Source: Bursaphelenchus xylophilus (lineage: Eukaryota; Nematoda; Chromadorea; Rhabditida; Aphelenchoididae). From it: a stretch of DNA of 64,000 nt. The translations under genes and the position numbers were made by a program. Location of the stretch: the NCBI GenBank assembly GCA_904066235.2, contig CAJFCV020000005.1, positions 1,116,001 to 1,180,000 of the forward strand. Direction: 5' to 3'. Of this stretch, positions 1 to 10,939 are shown one piece after another. Each line of letters starts with the position of its first letter. The first letter of the stretch is position 1. The notes below the pieces were generated by a model. That model did no database searches and was not told the DNA's origin. It saw nothing but the letters and a program-made list of their open reading frames with translations.

Positions 1-122
1 TGGCCGATGTTTATTCTTTGGCTGAGGTCCCTTTTTGCGTTTGTGATTTATCTACGGATTCGAGCGCGCAACTATAGGTAGAACTTAGGCAGAACTTTAC
101 ATTTAAATACTTGTTATTTTAG

Positions 123-430
123 ATGGACGTCATCGAAGAATCGAACAAAATATCCCAAGCGACCCACGGGTCCCTCTTCATCATTTTTGATGACTACGAC
201 ACCAGGAGGTTCCTAGCGAAGCGTGCGGAACAACTGGTCCTGCCACATACGTTCGTGGCTCCGACAAACGCGTTGGACATAAATCTACAAATCCAACAGA
301 TCTACCTTTTTAAAGGTAGTTCTTTTAGCTATCCTTGCCGCACACTTTTGTGTCCCCGAAGAATGCGTTGGAAATAAATTTGCAGAATCAGCAAATCTAC
401 CTTTTTGACCAGGTGAATAGCGACGTAACA
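123..430 (+). pseudogene. Two partial copies of the N-terminal part of a multicopy unknown ORF
   Basis: The first piece opens with MDVIEE and carries a DDYDT segment, then a PHTFVAPTNALDINLQ segment. A second partial copy starts near 330 and repeats the latter half with PKNALEINLQ. Related N-terminal pieces start at 9,304 and 9,843. The family (called RPF here) has about ten fragments in the first 20 kb. I do not recognise the protein and give no function. The reading frame breaks between the two pieces and the second ends in CGTAA at about 423. Confidence 0.5.
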
Positions 431-671
431 CACAACAACTTTTTCTATTCGACCAAGTCGATTCGGATTAATTTCTCCCCTGCCCGCAGCGCCAAATCAA
501 CCCCGGGCCGGTTGGCAGAACCTGCGGTATCAATTTTGACGATCGGATCGTAATAACGCCGATAAGCGTTATGGAAATCTGACTTCAACACATGAACTAT
601 CCAAACAGTTCGTAAAGGGGGCCCGTGAGATCCCAAATAGGGACAAATTTCAATCGAGAAAAAAATGAAAA

Positions 672-1027
672 TATGTAGAAAGATCAACACAATATCCATG
701 GTACAACAAGCCTCACGAAATTCCAAACTCTGGTGGGTGAACCGAACAGAAAACAGTCCATACATCTCATCGAATGGCACAGCTTCCACTTGGTGAAACC
801 TAGTTTTTTGAGGAAATTTTGACAATCTATATGCCACTATCCATATTGTTTCACGTAAAGGAAATCCCTTTCTCATACACAAAATACCTTGTTTTTGTCA
901 TCACTTCTTTCAAATTTCATATAAACGGATTGGAATGGGCTCTAAAAATCACTAATTTAATCGATTTCTATTTGATTCCTGCCTTCTCGATTTACAAGAA
1001 GGTTATCACTGTTCGGTGGTTACGCAG
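672..1027 (+). repeat. Dispersed direct repeat, copy 1 (partner at 7,868-8,226)
   Basis: About 350 bp match the partner with scattered substitutions, from ATGTAGAAAGAT to the CGGTGGTTACGC / CGGCGGCTACGC end. Both copies contain TTTCACGTAAAGGAAAT. No coding region could be recognised. Confidence 0.7.
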
Positions 1028-1035
1028 ATATCGCA

Positions 1036-1135
1036 ACAAAACAATTAAACTTTTGTCAAGTGATTACGAAGGAAGGAAGGTTTATACTGCCGAATACATA
1101 TTCGCGTAATTTCACCGCTCACAGGCCGTCGAGAG
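1036..1135 (+). repeat. Short dispersed repeat R2, form A
   Basis: Starts with AACAATTAAACTTTTGTC and matches 8,588-8,690, 15,530-15,740 and 16,525-16,710. Here and at 8,663 the sequence TTCGC continues as GTAATTTC, while at 15,597 and 16,605 it continues as AAAACAAAC. The forms therefore diverge exactly at a CGTAA. Confidence 0.65.
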
Positions 1136-1187
1136 GCACAGTAAAGGATGCAACAATTGGCGCAGTCTACACGAGCAGAAGAAGAAT

Positions 1188-1400
1188 TACGACGTGGAAC
1201 CAGCTCCATATCATCACGATGACCGTCCACAGACCAGCTCGAGAACTCTATCTGAGCCTACGGTTGAAGAAGCCAAAGAGGAAGCCCATCCTCTATCAAG
1301 GCCTATCCTTCGAGATCCTCGAATTCAATACAGAATATTCCCCAACGTCGGGAACATTATTCATGGAGTTTTACGTAAAACTGAAGAGGTAGTTTGTTAG
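1188..1400 (+). pseudogene. RPF fragment (middle part)
   Basis: Encodes the HRPARELYLSLRLKKPKRKP and EYSPTSGTLFMEFYVK segments shared with 1,436-2,207, 10,258-10,568 and 19,586-20,275. The segments are split between two frames, so it is frameshifted. Function unknown. Confidence 0.55.
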
Positions 1401-1435
1401 TAGCACAACTAAAAATCTTCCTTCTTGACCAGGTG

Positions 1436-2207
1436 ACACCGGACTGTTCCTTTCGGAGCATGCGGAAAAACTGGCCCTGCCACATACATTTGTGGCTCCC
1501 ACAAACGTGTTGGACATAAATCTTCAAAGCCAACAGATCTATCTGTTTGATCAGATAGATAGCGACGTATTTCTGGCCTACCCGCCTCGCTAACCAAACC
1601 CAAACCCAGTAACGGACGTAATATTAACCAACATCTCAAGCGAATGTCGCCCAGACGTCGTGTCTAATCTGGCCTTACCATACTTTGGGATCGGCTCATC
1701 CACCGAACTGCCCATCATCACAATGGCGGTGCACCGTCCAACCAGAGAGCTCTACAGGAGCTTGCTCCTAAAGAAACCAAAGAGGAGACCAATCCTTTAT
1801 CAAGGAATGACCCTACAAGGAATCATGGAGGACAATATGACATCCTTCGGGACCCAGGAGTTCAACGCAGAATACTCTCCAACGGCCGGAACATTGTTTA
1901 TGGAATTTTATGTCAAACCCAGGCGAGAATTCGTCAGTAGCACAACGACCGTACAGGTCATCGACAATTTGCGACCAATGATGGTACGGGCCTTCCTGCT
2001 CAAGATAATGGATCGGACTAAGAGCAGTCTTAAATGAGTTCCAAAAAATGGATGAAGGAAGGAAGATTCACTTCATACCGATAAACAGTCGTATTTTACA
2101 ATCAGTTTACAATTATCCTGTACAGCCGTCCCTGTGGACCTCTGATGCCTCACCTACTCCACCCTCTGACCAGATGGAGCAATTGGAATTAGAGGATGAA
2201 GTATAAC
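1436..2207 (+). pseudogene. Nearly complete but frameshifted RPF copy
   Basis: Runs from the N-terminal PHTFVAPTN-like segment through ALPYFGIGSSTELP, HRPTRELYRSLLLKKPKRRP and EYSPTAGTLFMEFYVKP to an acidic QLELEDEV C-terminus. Stops or frameshifts interrupt it near 1,590 and 2,037. It closely resembles 19,586-20,275. No family was recognised; it could be an accessory product of one of the LTR elements around it. Confidence 0.55.
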
Positions 2208-2267
2208 GTAATATTCTCTATAAATTTCTTACGCTTACAAAAGACAAAATTCGATCCAATCTTTCGA

Positions 2268-2445
2268 AGTCATGGAATTTAACGCAGAGTATTCCCCAAC
2301 TTGCGCATACCAACTACGACTGGAATTCAACGTAAGACACCGTCTACAATTACCCGGCAAAACCGTCGAGAGAAGATTGGAGCCCGGACGCCACCCCCAG
2401 ATGGAACAACTGGAAAACATCCTCAAAAACTCGGGTATAACAAGG
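2268..2445 (+). pseudogene. RPF fragment with an internal deletion closed by CGTAA
   Basis: The segment GAATTCAA is followed by CGTAA (2,331-2,335) and then by the far C-terminal CCGTCTACAATTACCCGG segment. In the 19.6-kb copy these two parts are about 280 bp apart, so this copy appears to have lost the interval. Confidence 0.55.
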
Positions 2446-2697
2446 CATGTGGATTTCGCGCTCAGAAAAGTACTTCAAAGCTTCGTAAACACCGGTTATA
2501 ATATCCTGCAATTTTCGAATTACCCTCCAAAGCGACTGACAAAAAATTGCACCAATCTAAGGCTATAGATCAAGACAGATAATTGTCCATTTCCATGGAA
2601 CAACCGACAATACATAGACTTCCGAAAGTGGTTGAGAAACTTCAATGACGTAATGGAAACTCTGTCTTTTGCAATATTGCACCATACACATGACGAT

Positions 2698-2880
2698 TGC
2701 TACGGCGTGCAACCGCCGTGCGTCCGACCCCGCCCCTTCTCTATCTCTCTATATTTAAGTCTGCCCCCGTTCCAAAAAGAACGGGGGGAACGGATTGTGA
2801 AAGGGGACTTTCGTCTATTTGTATACGGTAGCTTTTAAATAAACATAATTGTTGTAATTGATTGGAAGATTGTAAGTGCA
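2698..2880 (+). mobile_element. LTR-like fragment, family 4 (partner 3,369-3,436)
   Basis: Begins TGCTACGGCGTGCAAC, with a TATATTTAAG promoter-like box near 2,750 and AATAAA near 2,838. The first 70 bp are repeated at 3,369. The TG start, TATA box and polyadenylation signal in that order suggest a solo or partial LTR. The 3' end is not defined. Confidence 0.5.
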
Positions 2881-3446
2881 GTTTGAGAATAAGAATAGAT
2901 CCCGTTAACTTGAGTATCCGCTGATGTCACCCTGGATGGGCTAAGAGGATAACTCGGGGAAGACTGAAGACGCTCTTCCCGTCACAGGTGAGTACAAGAG
3001 TCGTACCATTCAGGGGGGTACCCGACTTATAATATCATTATTGTTAATTTGTTTCATCGCTTTAGGTATTCCGCGGTGTTATCTCTGTTACCCAATACTT
3101 GCGAATCGAACAAACAACGCACAGATAGCATATCACAATTACTGCTAAACAGAAATGGATATTACTTGATGCTCGGAGCACTCACTCAACAAGCCTCATT
3201 GGCCAAAAGAACTGTCTTTTCACACAGTATTCTTTCATTTTGCCATTTGAGCTTTAGTTACAATAAAGAAATCAGAAAAGACCGTGTGGTTCTTCAACAC
3301 AAACTAGCTTGAATGCGTTCCAAATCTGTCCACGAAACGTAAAAAAGACTGTACAGTCACAAGGCACTTGTTACGGCGTGCAACACTGCCGTGCGTCCGG
3401 CCTCGCCCTTTCTCTCTCTTTGTATATTTAAGTCTGCTGTAGAGAA
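2881..3446. other. No gene recognised; repeat pieces
   Basis: Contains a 64-bp piece (2,922-2,985, with CTGGATGGGCTAAGAGGA) repeated at 5,203-5,268, and the second LTR family 4 copy at 3,369-3,436, which abuts the next RPF fragment. The 87-codon frame at 3,049-3,312 has no recognisable features. Confidence 0.5.
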
Positions 3447-3745
3447 AACCAATTCTCTACCAAGGAATGACCCTCCAAAGAATTATGGTCGACAATATGA
3501 CATCCTTCGGGATCCAGGAGTTCAGCGCCGAATGTTGGCAGACCAAGACCATGGACTAAGAGCAGTCTTAAATAAGTTCCAAAAAACGGATGAAGAAGGA
3601 AAGAAGATTCACTTCATACCGATAACCAGTCATATTTTACGACCCGTCTACAACTACCCGGTACAGCCGTCCCTGCGGAAGTACCAGGCATCGCCGACTT
3701 CGTCTTCCGAACAGGAACAACTGGAATTAGCGGACGAAGTGTAAG
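3447..3745 (+). pseudogene. RPF fragment (C-terminal part)
   Basis: Carries the DQDHGLRAVLNKFQKTDEEG and PVYNYPVQPSL segments and ends in an acidic QLELADEV stretch. Its upstream neighbour is an LTR family 4 piece. It lacks the N-terminal half. Confidence 0.55.
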
Positions 3746-3853
3746 GTAACATCCTATATTATATAAACGTAATCTGCGAAAGAGTTAGATTTTCCCGATC
3801 TGCGCCCAATTAGAATATTATATTGTTGTGTAGCTAATTGATATTTTGCTAAT

Positions 3854-4296
3854 CTACCTTGCAGATCCTTCCTTTTTAATAAAAAAGTAAGTGGCACTAT
3901 TGTCTGTCCGGATTAGCGTTGGAATATGTCCTTCGATGTAAGGACGCAATTCCTTCAGCGCAAATACCATTGCGAGCGCCTCAGCTTCAACGGCCGAGTT
4001 CCGTTCTCGCTGAGCAAAAATCCTAGATATTTTACTTCGGCGCGGCCGAAAAAACAATTTTTAAGGGACTGTTTTAATCCTTTGGCCCTTAACGCTTGAA
4101 AAACCTCTTCTAAGTCTCTAACGTGATCGTTTTCGTGTGTACTAGAAACACAAAGATCATGTAAATAAATAAAAATCTTAGCTGTTAATTCCGCTTTCAT
4201 GTGGTCCATTATCCGTTGCATTGTCGAAGAAGCTGCAGTCAGTCCAAACGGCATGCGTAAGTGTTGAAAACTTCTCCAATCCTGGACAACAAACAC
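3854..4296 (-). pseudogene. Degenerate Ty3-like reverse transcriptase / RNase H fragment
   Basis: The upper part (4,296 down to about 4,020) reads as a retroelement RT palm segment: FQHLRMPFGL, then the active-site region FIYLHDL, then KYLGFLLSENG. Active RTs have Y-x-D-D here, so one catalytic Asp is His. In another frame (4,057-3,854) an RNase H-like piece follows, with ERNSAVEAEALAMVFALKEL and RTDNS. The linker expected between the two domains is missing, so a deletion fused them out of frame. Ty3/gypsy assignment rests on motif order and wording. Confidence 0.75.
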
Positions 4297-4322
4297 ATCT
4301 ATCGCATTCTAGACAGGAATTA

Positions 4323-4400
4323 TGTGACAACATATTTGTCTAAATTTCGAAATTATTGCGAAATAATGTTTACATCGCCCTAACCCGACCAGTATATAAA
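4323..4400 (+). mobile_element. LTR family 1, 5' fragment
   Basis: Matches 14,923 onward: TGTGACAACATATTTGTC and the AGTATATAAACCC promoter-like segment. It lies immediately upstream of the RT fragment, in opposite orientation, so the two need not come from one element. Confidence 0.55.
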
Positions 4401-4528
4401 CCCAAGTTATAACACACACACAGGAGAATGTGCCCTTATGACAGCCAAATGGTAGGGGACAACGTGATCGAACTCGTAAAAATTTTACTGCGGCTTTATT
4501 CCGAGCCATTTTTTAGAAGAAAGAAATG

Positions 4529-4770
4529 GAAGAAATTTGCCGAGCTGTTCGACTGGTAACCGACAATGGGTCAGAATTTGCTACTGATATTTTTCAGAGA
4601 TTGGCAAGTCATCTCGCAATGGAACATACTTTATAACACCATATCACCCGGACGCAAATGGACAAGTAGACGTAATTTTAGCAAACATGATTGCAACACT
4701 GTACTGCTATGCATATAACACGTCGACACACGTAATGTTATATGGGACACGACCACAGCTACGTAATATT
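4529..4770 (+). pseudogene. Degenerate retroelement integrase core
   Basis: One frame reads RLVTDNGSEFATDIFQRLA (catalytic D-N-G-x-E-F region). After a frameshift the adjacent frame reads TPYHPDANGQVD, the next conserved block of retroviral-type integrases. A later MLYGTRPQL resembles the downstream YGR-P block. The order fits a Ty3-type integrase; the frameshift makes it non-functional. Confidence 0.75.
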
Positions 4771-4785
4771 CATGTCTATATTCAC

Positions 4786-4945
4786 TCGATCAAAGGAGAG
4801 ACAAACTCAGACAAATAAATCGATGTTTCCGCTGCCTCCAGTTTCGACAAGAAGGGCACAATTGCGGTTCCGTATGTTGCGAGTTCCGTATGTAAACAGT
4901 GTTCAGGACAACACCACTATACCTTGTGTCCACATCGCGTCAATT
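4786..4945 (+). pseudogene. Zinc-knuckle Gag fragment, copy 1
   Basis: Nucleotide match to 20,636-20,760, where the frame encodes two Cys/His knuckles. This copy has an extra 16 bp near 4,875: TTCCGTATGT occurs twice around TGCGAG, which shifts the frame. Confidence 0.6.
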
Positions 4946-6944
4946 GCCAAAGTACCTTGAATGACTCCAAAGACGATTCAAGAGGAAGCCCGAGCCTGCA
5001 GCTGAACCAAAGACTGAGTAGCACAGGCCACCGGTCGTCATTAACTTCGACGAGAGTATTTCGTAAGAGGACAAATCGGTCGTCCGCCGAATTCGTCCAT
5101 CAGCACTGTTACGTAAATTTAGGTTCGTAAGGAACAGCACGACTCCGAGTCGACCTCGGGAACATTTGTCACCGCGCGGTCAACACAACAACCGACACCG
5201 AGGATGTCATCCTGGATGGGCTAAGAGGAGAACTCGGGGAAGACCGAAGACGATCTCCCCAACACTGAGAGAGCGAGACCTCATGGATCCATATAAACAC
5301 CACACGTACGTAATTTTTGAATCTCTACGATGTGTTGTTGTATGCGGAAACGGCAAAACAACGTCCCGTAATCATCTACAAAAAACAATACTGGATTTCC
5401 GACAAGCTTCTCCGTAATTTGATGGCATTACGACCAAAGAAAAGTCAGTTGATGAAGAAGAATTGCAATATAAGACAAAAGCCGACATGGAAAAGGAACA
5501 GACATTGTGCAAATGGACAACTAAATTAGCCAAAGGTATGGCATGGAAAGACAAGAGTCCTTTGGAAGATACCAGAAGTTGCTAGGTGCGATTCAACTTT
5601 CGAAAAATTGAAATTTTCGTAAGCCTTCTGTAAACAATGACTGTGCGACAACAGACATCAAAATTCAAGAAAACCCAAATCCACCTGAACTCTTATCGGA
5701 GGAAGAACGTAAGATGATAGTGGAACGAAAATGTAAGCTGGTCAAAGGAAGATCTATCTACCGAACGCACAGCCAAGTCGACATTGACCTACCAAACAGA
5801 ATAATGACGTTATTAAAGTGGATGTCAAAACAAATTGCCTTGCGTTGGAAACAAGATAGAGAAGATACGGCAAACATATAGGCATACAAACATCGCATAA
5901 AAGGAAGCATTTGGAAACTGGGAGTGTCCGCTGGTTAAACGTTGATAGAACACCTAGCTTGGACGTAAGTTAGCTGTCTCTCTTGAAAGACTGTACAAAT
6001 CTAAATTTTTGTGATAGAATTTACTGACAATTTGTCTATAGATTTGTTCAAGCCATAGATTCAAATGGCCTTCACTGCTAAGGAAAAACTTTCAGCGGAA
6101 GCCGTAAAATTATGCTTAAAATTTTAATAAAAAATCGGAAAACATTTTTTGGTTCACCTAATGTCTACGCTGGTCCTCTTTTGCTACGCCATAAAGGAAC
6201 AGAAAACGTTTTTCAGGGATGAGTTATTTATAATGACAGTCCACAAGACGAAGATGGCTCCTCACATGAACGTAAATCATAGTCATGTGTAGTCTTTTGC
6301 ACTTGATTTTTCTGCGTAAGTCAAGGAACTCTCACTGTTTTTCAGTGGACCGGATCCCGATCAACTACAGGACCAACAAGATCTGCATTGGGCCCACTGC
6401 TCCCAATAGCAAAAGAATATGTAAGCACATGTCGACGTCAAGAACCTTACGTGGTCCACAAAAGCAGTGACTCGCGTGTCAATATGCTTGTACTACAGAT
6501 TTCTTCGTAATGTTGCACGCACAAAAGCAGTTAGCAAGAGCTCCCTACAGAGCCCAGATCAAGCTGGCGGGCATGGGAGGCAAGTGGACCGGGATTCCTG
6601 AAAATATTATATTACACTGGATATATTGATCACGTTTTGGTCTTCACGACAAAAGGCTTTTCTAGCTTCGAAACATGAAACTTTCGTATAATATCAGAGT
6701 GTTCGGCCTGGTACGGGCGTAATTTAACTCCAAAAAAGGCGAAGCTTGCGGTGTTAAAATCTCATTCTGTGACGTTTCGAATGGTATAGGTCTTGTCAAT
6801 TCCCTCAGACATGACTAATTCACTTTTTTTTAAATTGGTGCCAAGTATAATATAAACGAATATTGGACGCAGCTCGAAATCTCTATTTCCAATTTTGCAC
6901 TGCGGTCTGCAACGAATCAAACATCGGAAACAATTCCAGTCACT
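4946..6944. other. Patchwork of unassigned fragments rich in CGTAA
   Basis: No reading frame longer than about 80 codons and no recognised protein motif. The 5,203-5,268 piece repeats 2,922-2,985. Nineteen CGTAA pentamers lie here or at its edges. The piece at 6,680-6,735 matches 17,890-17,950 (GGGCGTAATTTAACTCCA). These look like remains of retroelement coding and LTR sequence. Confidence 0.45.
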
Positions 6945-7056
6945 AATGTCAAACTTCCGGCACTGGCATTGCCAACTTTCAATGGCGAACCAACCGCTTG
7001 GCCACAATTCATTCAGAGGTTCCGTGGAACCATTCACCGTAGAAATGACCTGAGGT
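6945..7056 (+). pseudogene. BEL/Pao-type Gag fragment (DUF1759-like)
   Basis: Reads VKLPALALPTFNGEPTAWPQ followed by FIQRFRGTIH. This is the K-L-P-x-x-x-L-P-x-F-x-G-(8-10)-F-x-x-x-F block that opens the DUF1759 region of BEL/Pao Gag. The frame stops after about 45 codons. Compare the longer copy at 18,102. Confidence 0.65.
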
Positions 7057-7613
7057 GTCGGTTGGATTCACAAGAGTAACACCAGGCCGTATTTTCCCCT
7101 ATTCACGACCAAAACGCGTTTTCCCAGCTTCGGAACATGAACGTTCTTCAATTCTCTATTTTCGAGAGAATTTCTCAATTATTTTTTTTTTGGATTTGTT
7201 TTTTTTTTGCGAGATTATCGGTGAGTGCATACATAGAGTCACGATGTTTCGTAAGAATGTTTTATAAGTGATTTTGAGATTACTGTGAATAAAAGCAGGG
7301 TTTCAAGCGGCCAAATCGAGTGCCACAAGTCGCAGTTAGGAAAAGAAAAGGCCACCAACAGGCACGTCAAAAAATTGGGGCCGCGGACGTCAGCACGTCC
7401 CCGTCGGAGCGCCTGACATGGATTAAAAGTCTGATTTCGACCATAAAAGGACAAGAAGAAGGAGGAATTTAGATGAAAAGTTGCAACAATAAAGACAACC
7501 GCGATTTATAAGGCTTGGACCAACAGTGTATCGCCACCAGTTCTGGTAAACGTAAAAAAATACCAATAATCTTATTATGTTAGCAGTTATTATATATACA
7601 ATGTGATTAACCG
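7057..7613. other. No gene recognised
   Basis: Contains a T-rich stretch (7,170-7,210) and three unremarkable short open frames. CGTAA occurs near 7,246 and 7,551. Confidence 0.4.
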
Positions 7614-7745
7614 GTGAAGATCAACGTAAACCCGATCAGAAAAATAGCTCCCTACGAAATGCTGTACGGCAGAAAACCCGTAGTTGAACTCGAACTAAAC
7701 ACTGAGTACTCACCGACGACGGAAGTTGGTTTTCAGGAAGAGATC
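7614..7745 (+). pseudogene. Integrase C-terminal block fused to an RPF piece
   Basis: IRKIAPYEMLYGRKPVVEL resembles the post-core integrase block (x-P-x-E-x-L-Y-G-R-x-P) of Ty3-type elements. It continues in frame into LNTEYSPTT, an RPF-family segment. The fusion is either a chimera made by rearrangement or a hint that RPF was once encoded near an integrase. Confidence 0.45.
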
Positions 7746-7867
7746 AATGTTCAGGCTGCCATATATACGAGCTTATCAAGAACGTATCATTCTATCCGTA
7801 AAGACAACCCATGGGTCAACGTCATTACACTACTGGTAATTAATTGGTTCGAACAAATGCCTCAGAA

Positions 7868-8226
7868 ATATGTAGAAAGATGAACACAATATCCATGGTA
7901 CAACAAGCCTCACGAAATTCCAAACTTTGATGGGTTATCCGAACAGAAAACAGTCGCAGACATCACATCGCACAGGACATCCTGCACATTGTAAAACCTC
8001 GTTTTTTGAGGAAATTTCGGCAATCTTTATACCACTATCTATAGTGTTTCACGTAAAGGAAATTCCTTTCTCATACACAAAATAGCCTTTTTTTTGTCAT
8101 CACTTCTTTCAAGTTTCAGAAAAACGGATGGGAATGGGCTCCAAAAATCACAAATTTAATCAGTTTCTATCCGATTCCTGCCTTCTCGATTTACAAGAAA
8201 GTTATACGATGTTCGGCGGCTACGCA
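7868..8226 (+). repeat. Dispersed direct repeat, copy 2 (partner at 672-1,027)
   Basis: Same sequence order as the first copy. Downstream context is shared only after a 360-bp interruption, when R2 resumes at 8,588. Confidence 0.7.
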
Positions 8227-9303
8227 CCGCACTCGCCGCGGAATTGCATAAAAACCACCCCAAGGAAACTGGTATCAACCCCGGCAAAATCCATCATTTG
8301 AAGCCGAGAATTACTTAAACAGTCCTGCTCCAGCGCATCTAAGTGCCTTTTGGAACGGTCCGTCTCAAAATAATCGACCAATTCCTCAACCCACGGTTGA
8401 AAACGTCGGTCCAATTGCAAACCAGCATCAGGATTTTCACCTACCCGGCCTGCAATAAATTCGCGCAAGCCAGAGTCGGGTGAATACATCAGCAGTTGTA
8501 AAGCGCGATTATTTTGTCAGTATTGCAATGGAGGAGAACATTTGGAGAAGGATTGTCACAAACGGAAGGATTATTTGAAACAAAAACTTCGCAACAAAAC
8601 AATTAAACTTTTGTCAAGTGATTACGAAGGAGGGAAGGTTTATACTGCCGCATACGTATTCGCGTAATTTTCTTTACCGCTCACAGGCCACCACGTGACT
8701 TATACCTCAGCTTACAGCTGAAACGAAGACTCAAAATTCAGCTGTTTAGTGGCTACAACGAATCAACCACCGACTTTATTTTTATACGAAGTGAAGTCCG
8801 TGAAAAAAGACGTTTTTCTCACGCCGTTTGCGTCCATTTTGAGAGCTGTTACCAGATTGGCTCTCGAAAAAAATGGGCGGAGCTCCGGGTATAAGTCAGC
8901 GCGGACGCTTTCAAACCAGTGTCGATACATAATTAAGGCCGCTCTGGGTTTTCCAAATCGTTGCACATCCATTTTTGCACTGATTTTCGCTTCATCAGCA
9001 ATGACTAATGTGATGTCAATGGTCGTTGTTGTGACGTCTCCTGGTCTTATACTGTCTGTGAGCCTACCAGACAGGAAAACAAGTTTTTGCCTGTATTTCG
9101 CCGCGAATTACTAACGCACAAGCCTTATATAAAGCTCGGATGGAATATAAAAACGTAATTGATTCTACAATGTGCGTTTGCAACACCAAGCAACGTATCA
9201 CCATTCAACCTGGCCGCACAACAAGCCCTGGTAGGGTCGAAACCTATTTATTTTTCAAATCAAAAGACAGACTGCACAAAAACCCCGTAATACCTGTCAT
9301 TTC
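8227..9303. other. Unassigned stretch with two minus-strand reading frames
   Basis: A minus-strand frame at 8,220-8,489 (89 codons) and another at 8,763-8,972 (69 codons, with open sequence further upstream) show coding-like amino-acid usage but no family I recognise. 8,220-8,580 interrupts the spacing between two repeats adjacent at 1,027/1,036, so it may be an insertion. R2 lies at 8,588-8,690. An LTR family 3-like TGTTGTGACGTCTCC is at about 9,027. Confidence 0.4.
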
Positions 9304-9395
9304 AGATGGACATCATCAACGAAATAAACAAGGTCTGTCATGCCACAGACGGATCGATTATTGTCTTCTATGACGACTCACAGGCAGTTTCGTAA
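9304..9395 (+). pseudogene. RPF N-terminal fragment
   Basis: MDIINEINKV followed by a DGSII(V) segment, frameshifted, ending at a CGTAA near 9,391. Same start context (TTTCAGATGGAC) as 9,843. Confidence 0.5.
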
Positions 9396-9842
9396 TTTGA
9401 AGAAACGAATCAACAACATCTGTCGTGGCCTTGCTCTTTTGTCTCGCCGAGCAACGCTTTGTCTAGGTCCAGGCGGGGAGCCACATCCAATCCACAACAG
9501 GCTCCATAAGATCCGCTCTGAGGCCGTTGATCGTAGGCCTGACTACTGACTTCTGTTAGACAGCGGCGGGGCTAGACCGTAACCCTTGAGGGTACGAATA
9601 CCGCTACCCAAATACCCCCAGGCAACCCGTTTTAGTGGACGCAATACAAGCGGCCGTAAGTTGAAGACTCAGCGAAACCTTCCTTATATGTTTCAAGAGT
9701 GTAATTACAGACAATTCACAAGAATGCTTAGCATAATACAAAGTTTTAATACATACAAAAATTTTGTGCTTATACAAACACAAAAACATCGCTATAAAAC
9801 AGCTAACTATAGGTACAACTCCACATTTACTTATTATTTTAG
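9396..9842. other. No gene recognised
   Basis: Short frames only; two CGTAA (near 9,578 and 9,655). Immediately precedes another RPF start. Confidence 0.4.
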
Positions 9843-9917
9843 ATGGACGTCATCGAGGAATTGAACAAAATATCCCAAGCGACCCCCTTTTCATCATTTA
9901 TGATGACTACGACACCG
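9843..9917 (+). pseudogene. RPF N-terminal fragment cut by an LTR
   Basis: MDVIEELNKISQATP, then MTTTPCC, ending directly at the TGTTGTGACG start of an LTR family 3 copy. Confidence 0.5.
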
Positions 9918-10254
9918 TGTTGTGACGCATCCTGTGTGACTGATTTGCAGAACGGAAAATATTTTTGCAGGACAGAAATAAATGTCTTTTATGTCCTTAT
10001 GTCCTTTTATGTTACTTTAGAAAAAACAATAAAATTTTTCTTGAACGGAAATATGCCCTTTACTTTATAAACAAACCCATGATATTTCTCTTTTAACACG
10101 CCCATATTTTTTCTTTTCTATATAAACCACGCCCATATTGTATAGTATAAAAACTCAGATGAAAAGAGAGAATTCAATTCAATTTCATGATTATAAATTT
10201 TCACTATATATTTGTATTCTAATAAAAATATTTTAAACTACTTGGACCGTAACA
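9918..10254 (+). mobile_element. LTR family 3, solo LTR candidate
   Basis: Starts TGTTGTGACG and ends CCGTAACA, so it has TG...CA ends and is about 337 bp. Inside are TATAAA-like boxes near 10,120-10,150 and AATAAAAAT near 10,221. Truncated copies of its start occur at 13,010 and 17,744. It lies between two RPF pieces. Confidence 0.55.
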
Positions 10255-10257
10255 GGA

Positions 10258-10568
10258 CGTAGTGCTGATAAACATATCCAGTGCATCTCGCCAACCTAGC
10301 CCTGCCAAATTTTGGAAATGCCTCGGCACCCGAGCTCCACATCATGACAATGGCGGTACACCGACCGACCAGAGAACTCTATCTGAGTCTACAGTTGAAG
10401 AAGTCTAAGAGGAAGCCTATCCTCTATCAAGGCCTATCCTTCGAGATCCTCGAATTCAATACAGAATATTCCCCGACGTCGGGCACCTTATACACGGAGT
10501 TTTATGTTAAACCGAAGAGGCAGATTGTCAGTAGCACAACTACCGTCCATAACATCGACAATCTATGA
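10258..10568 (+). pseudogene. RPF fragment (middle part)
   Basis: One open frame with NLALPNFGNASAPELHIMTM, HRPTRELYLSLQLKKSKRKP and EYSPTSGTLYTEFYVKP, then a stop after IDNL. N- and C-terminal parts are absent. Confidence 0.55.
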
Positions 10569-10939
10569 CCTATGATCGTAAATTGTAGAAATATTCATTT
10601 TACCTAATTACAAAAAAAAATTTGGCTAAAAATGTTGTTTATACCGTGCTGAATAAAAAAAATAACGTAAAATACACTTTGTAAAATATACTGTCATAAC
10701 TACCGTAGGAAAAAATTCAAAAAAAATTGCTTGTAATTTTGGTATAAAGAAATCTTTAAGACAGAGTTCCTATGTCAGGAGTTTAATTACAAACAATTCA
10801 CAAGAAACTTATCACAAAAGTTTTAATAACTGTTTTAATAACAATATATTATACATACATGCATATATTATACATATATTACTATTTTATAACTTGAGAA
10901 TATATATGTATATACATATATTATACATATATTACTGTT
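10569..10939. repeat. AT-rich tract with TATATA microsatellite
   Basis: 10,835-10,945 is a run of TATA/CATATATTA units, including two copies of ATATTATACATATATTACT. It forms the presumed 3' flank of the minus-strand A1-family gene. No gene seen. Confidence 0.6.

Noticed and set aside
8763..8972. Minus-strand frame with a segment loosely like the start of an HMG box (KPRAALIMYRHWFESVR)
   Set aside because: The spacing of the aromatic and basic residues does not fit the HMG-box pattern and the remainder is unlike it.
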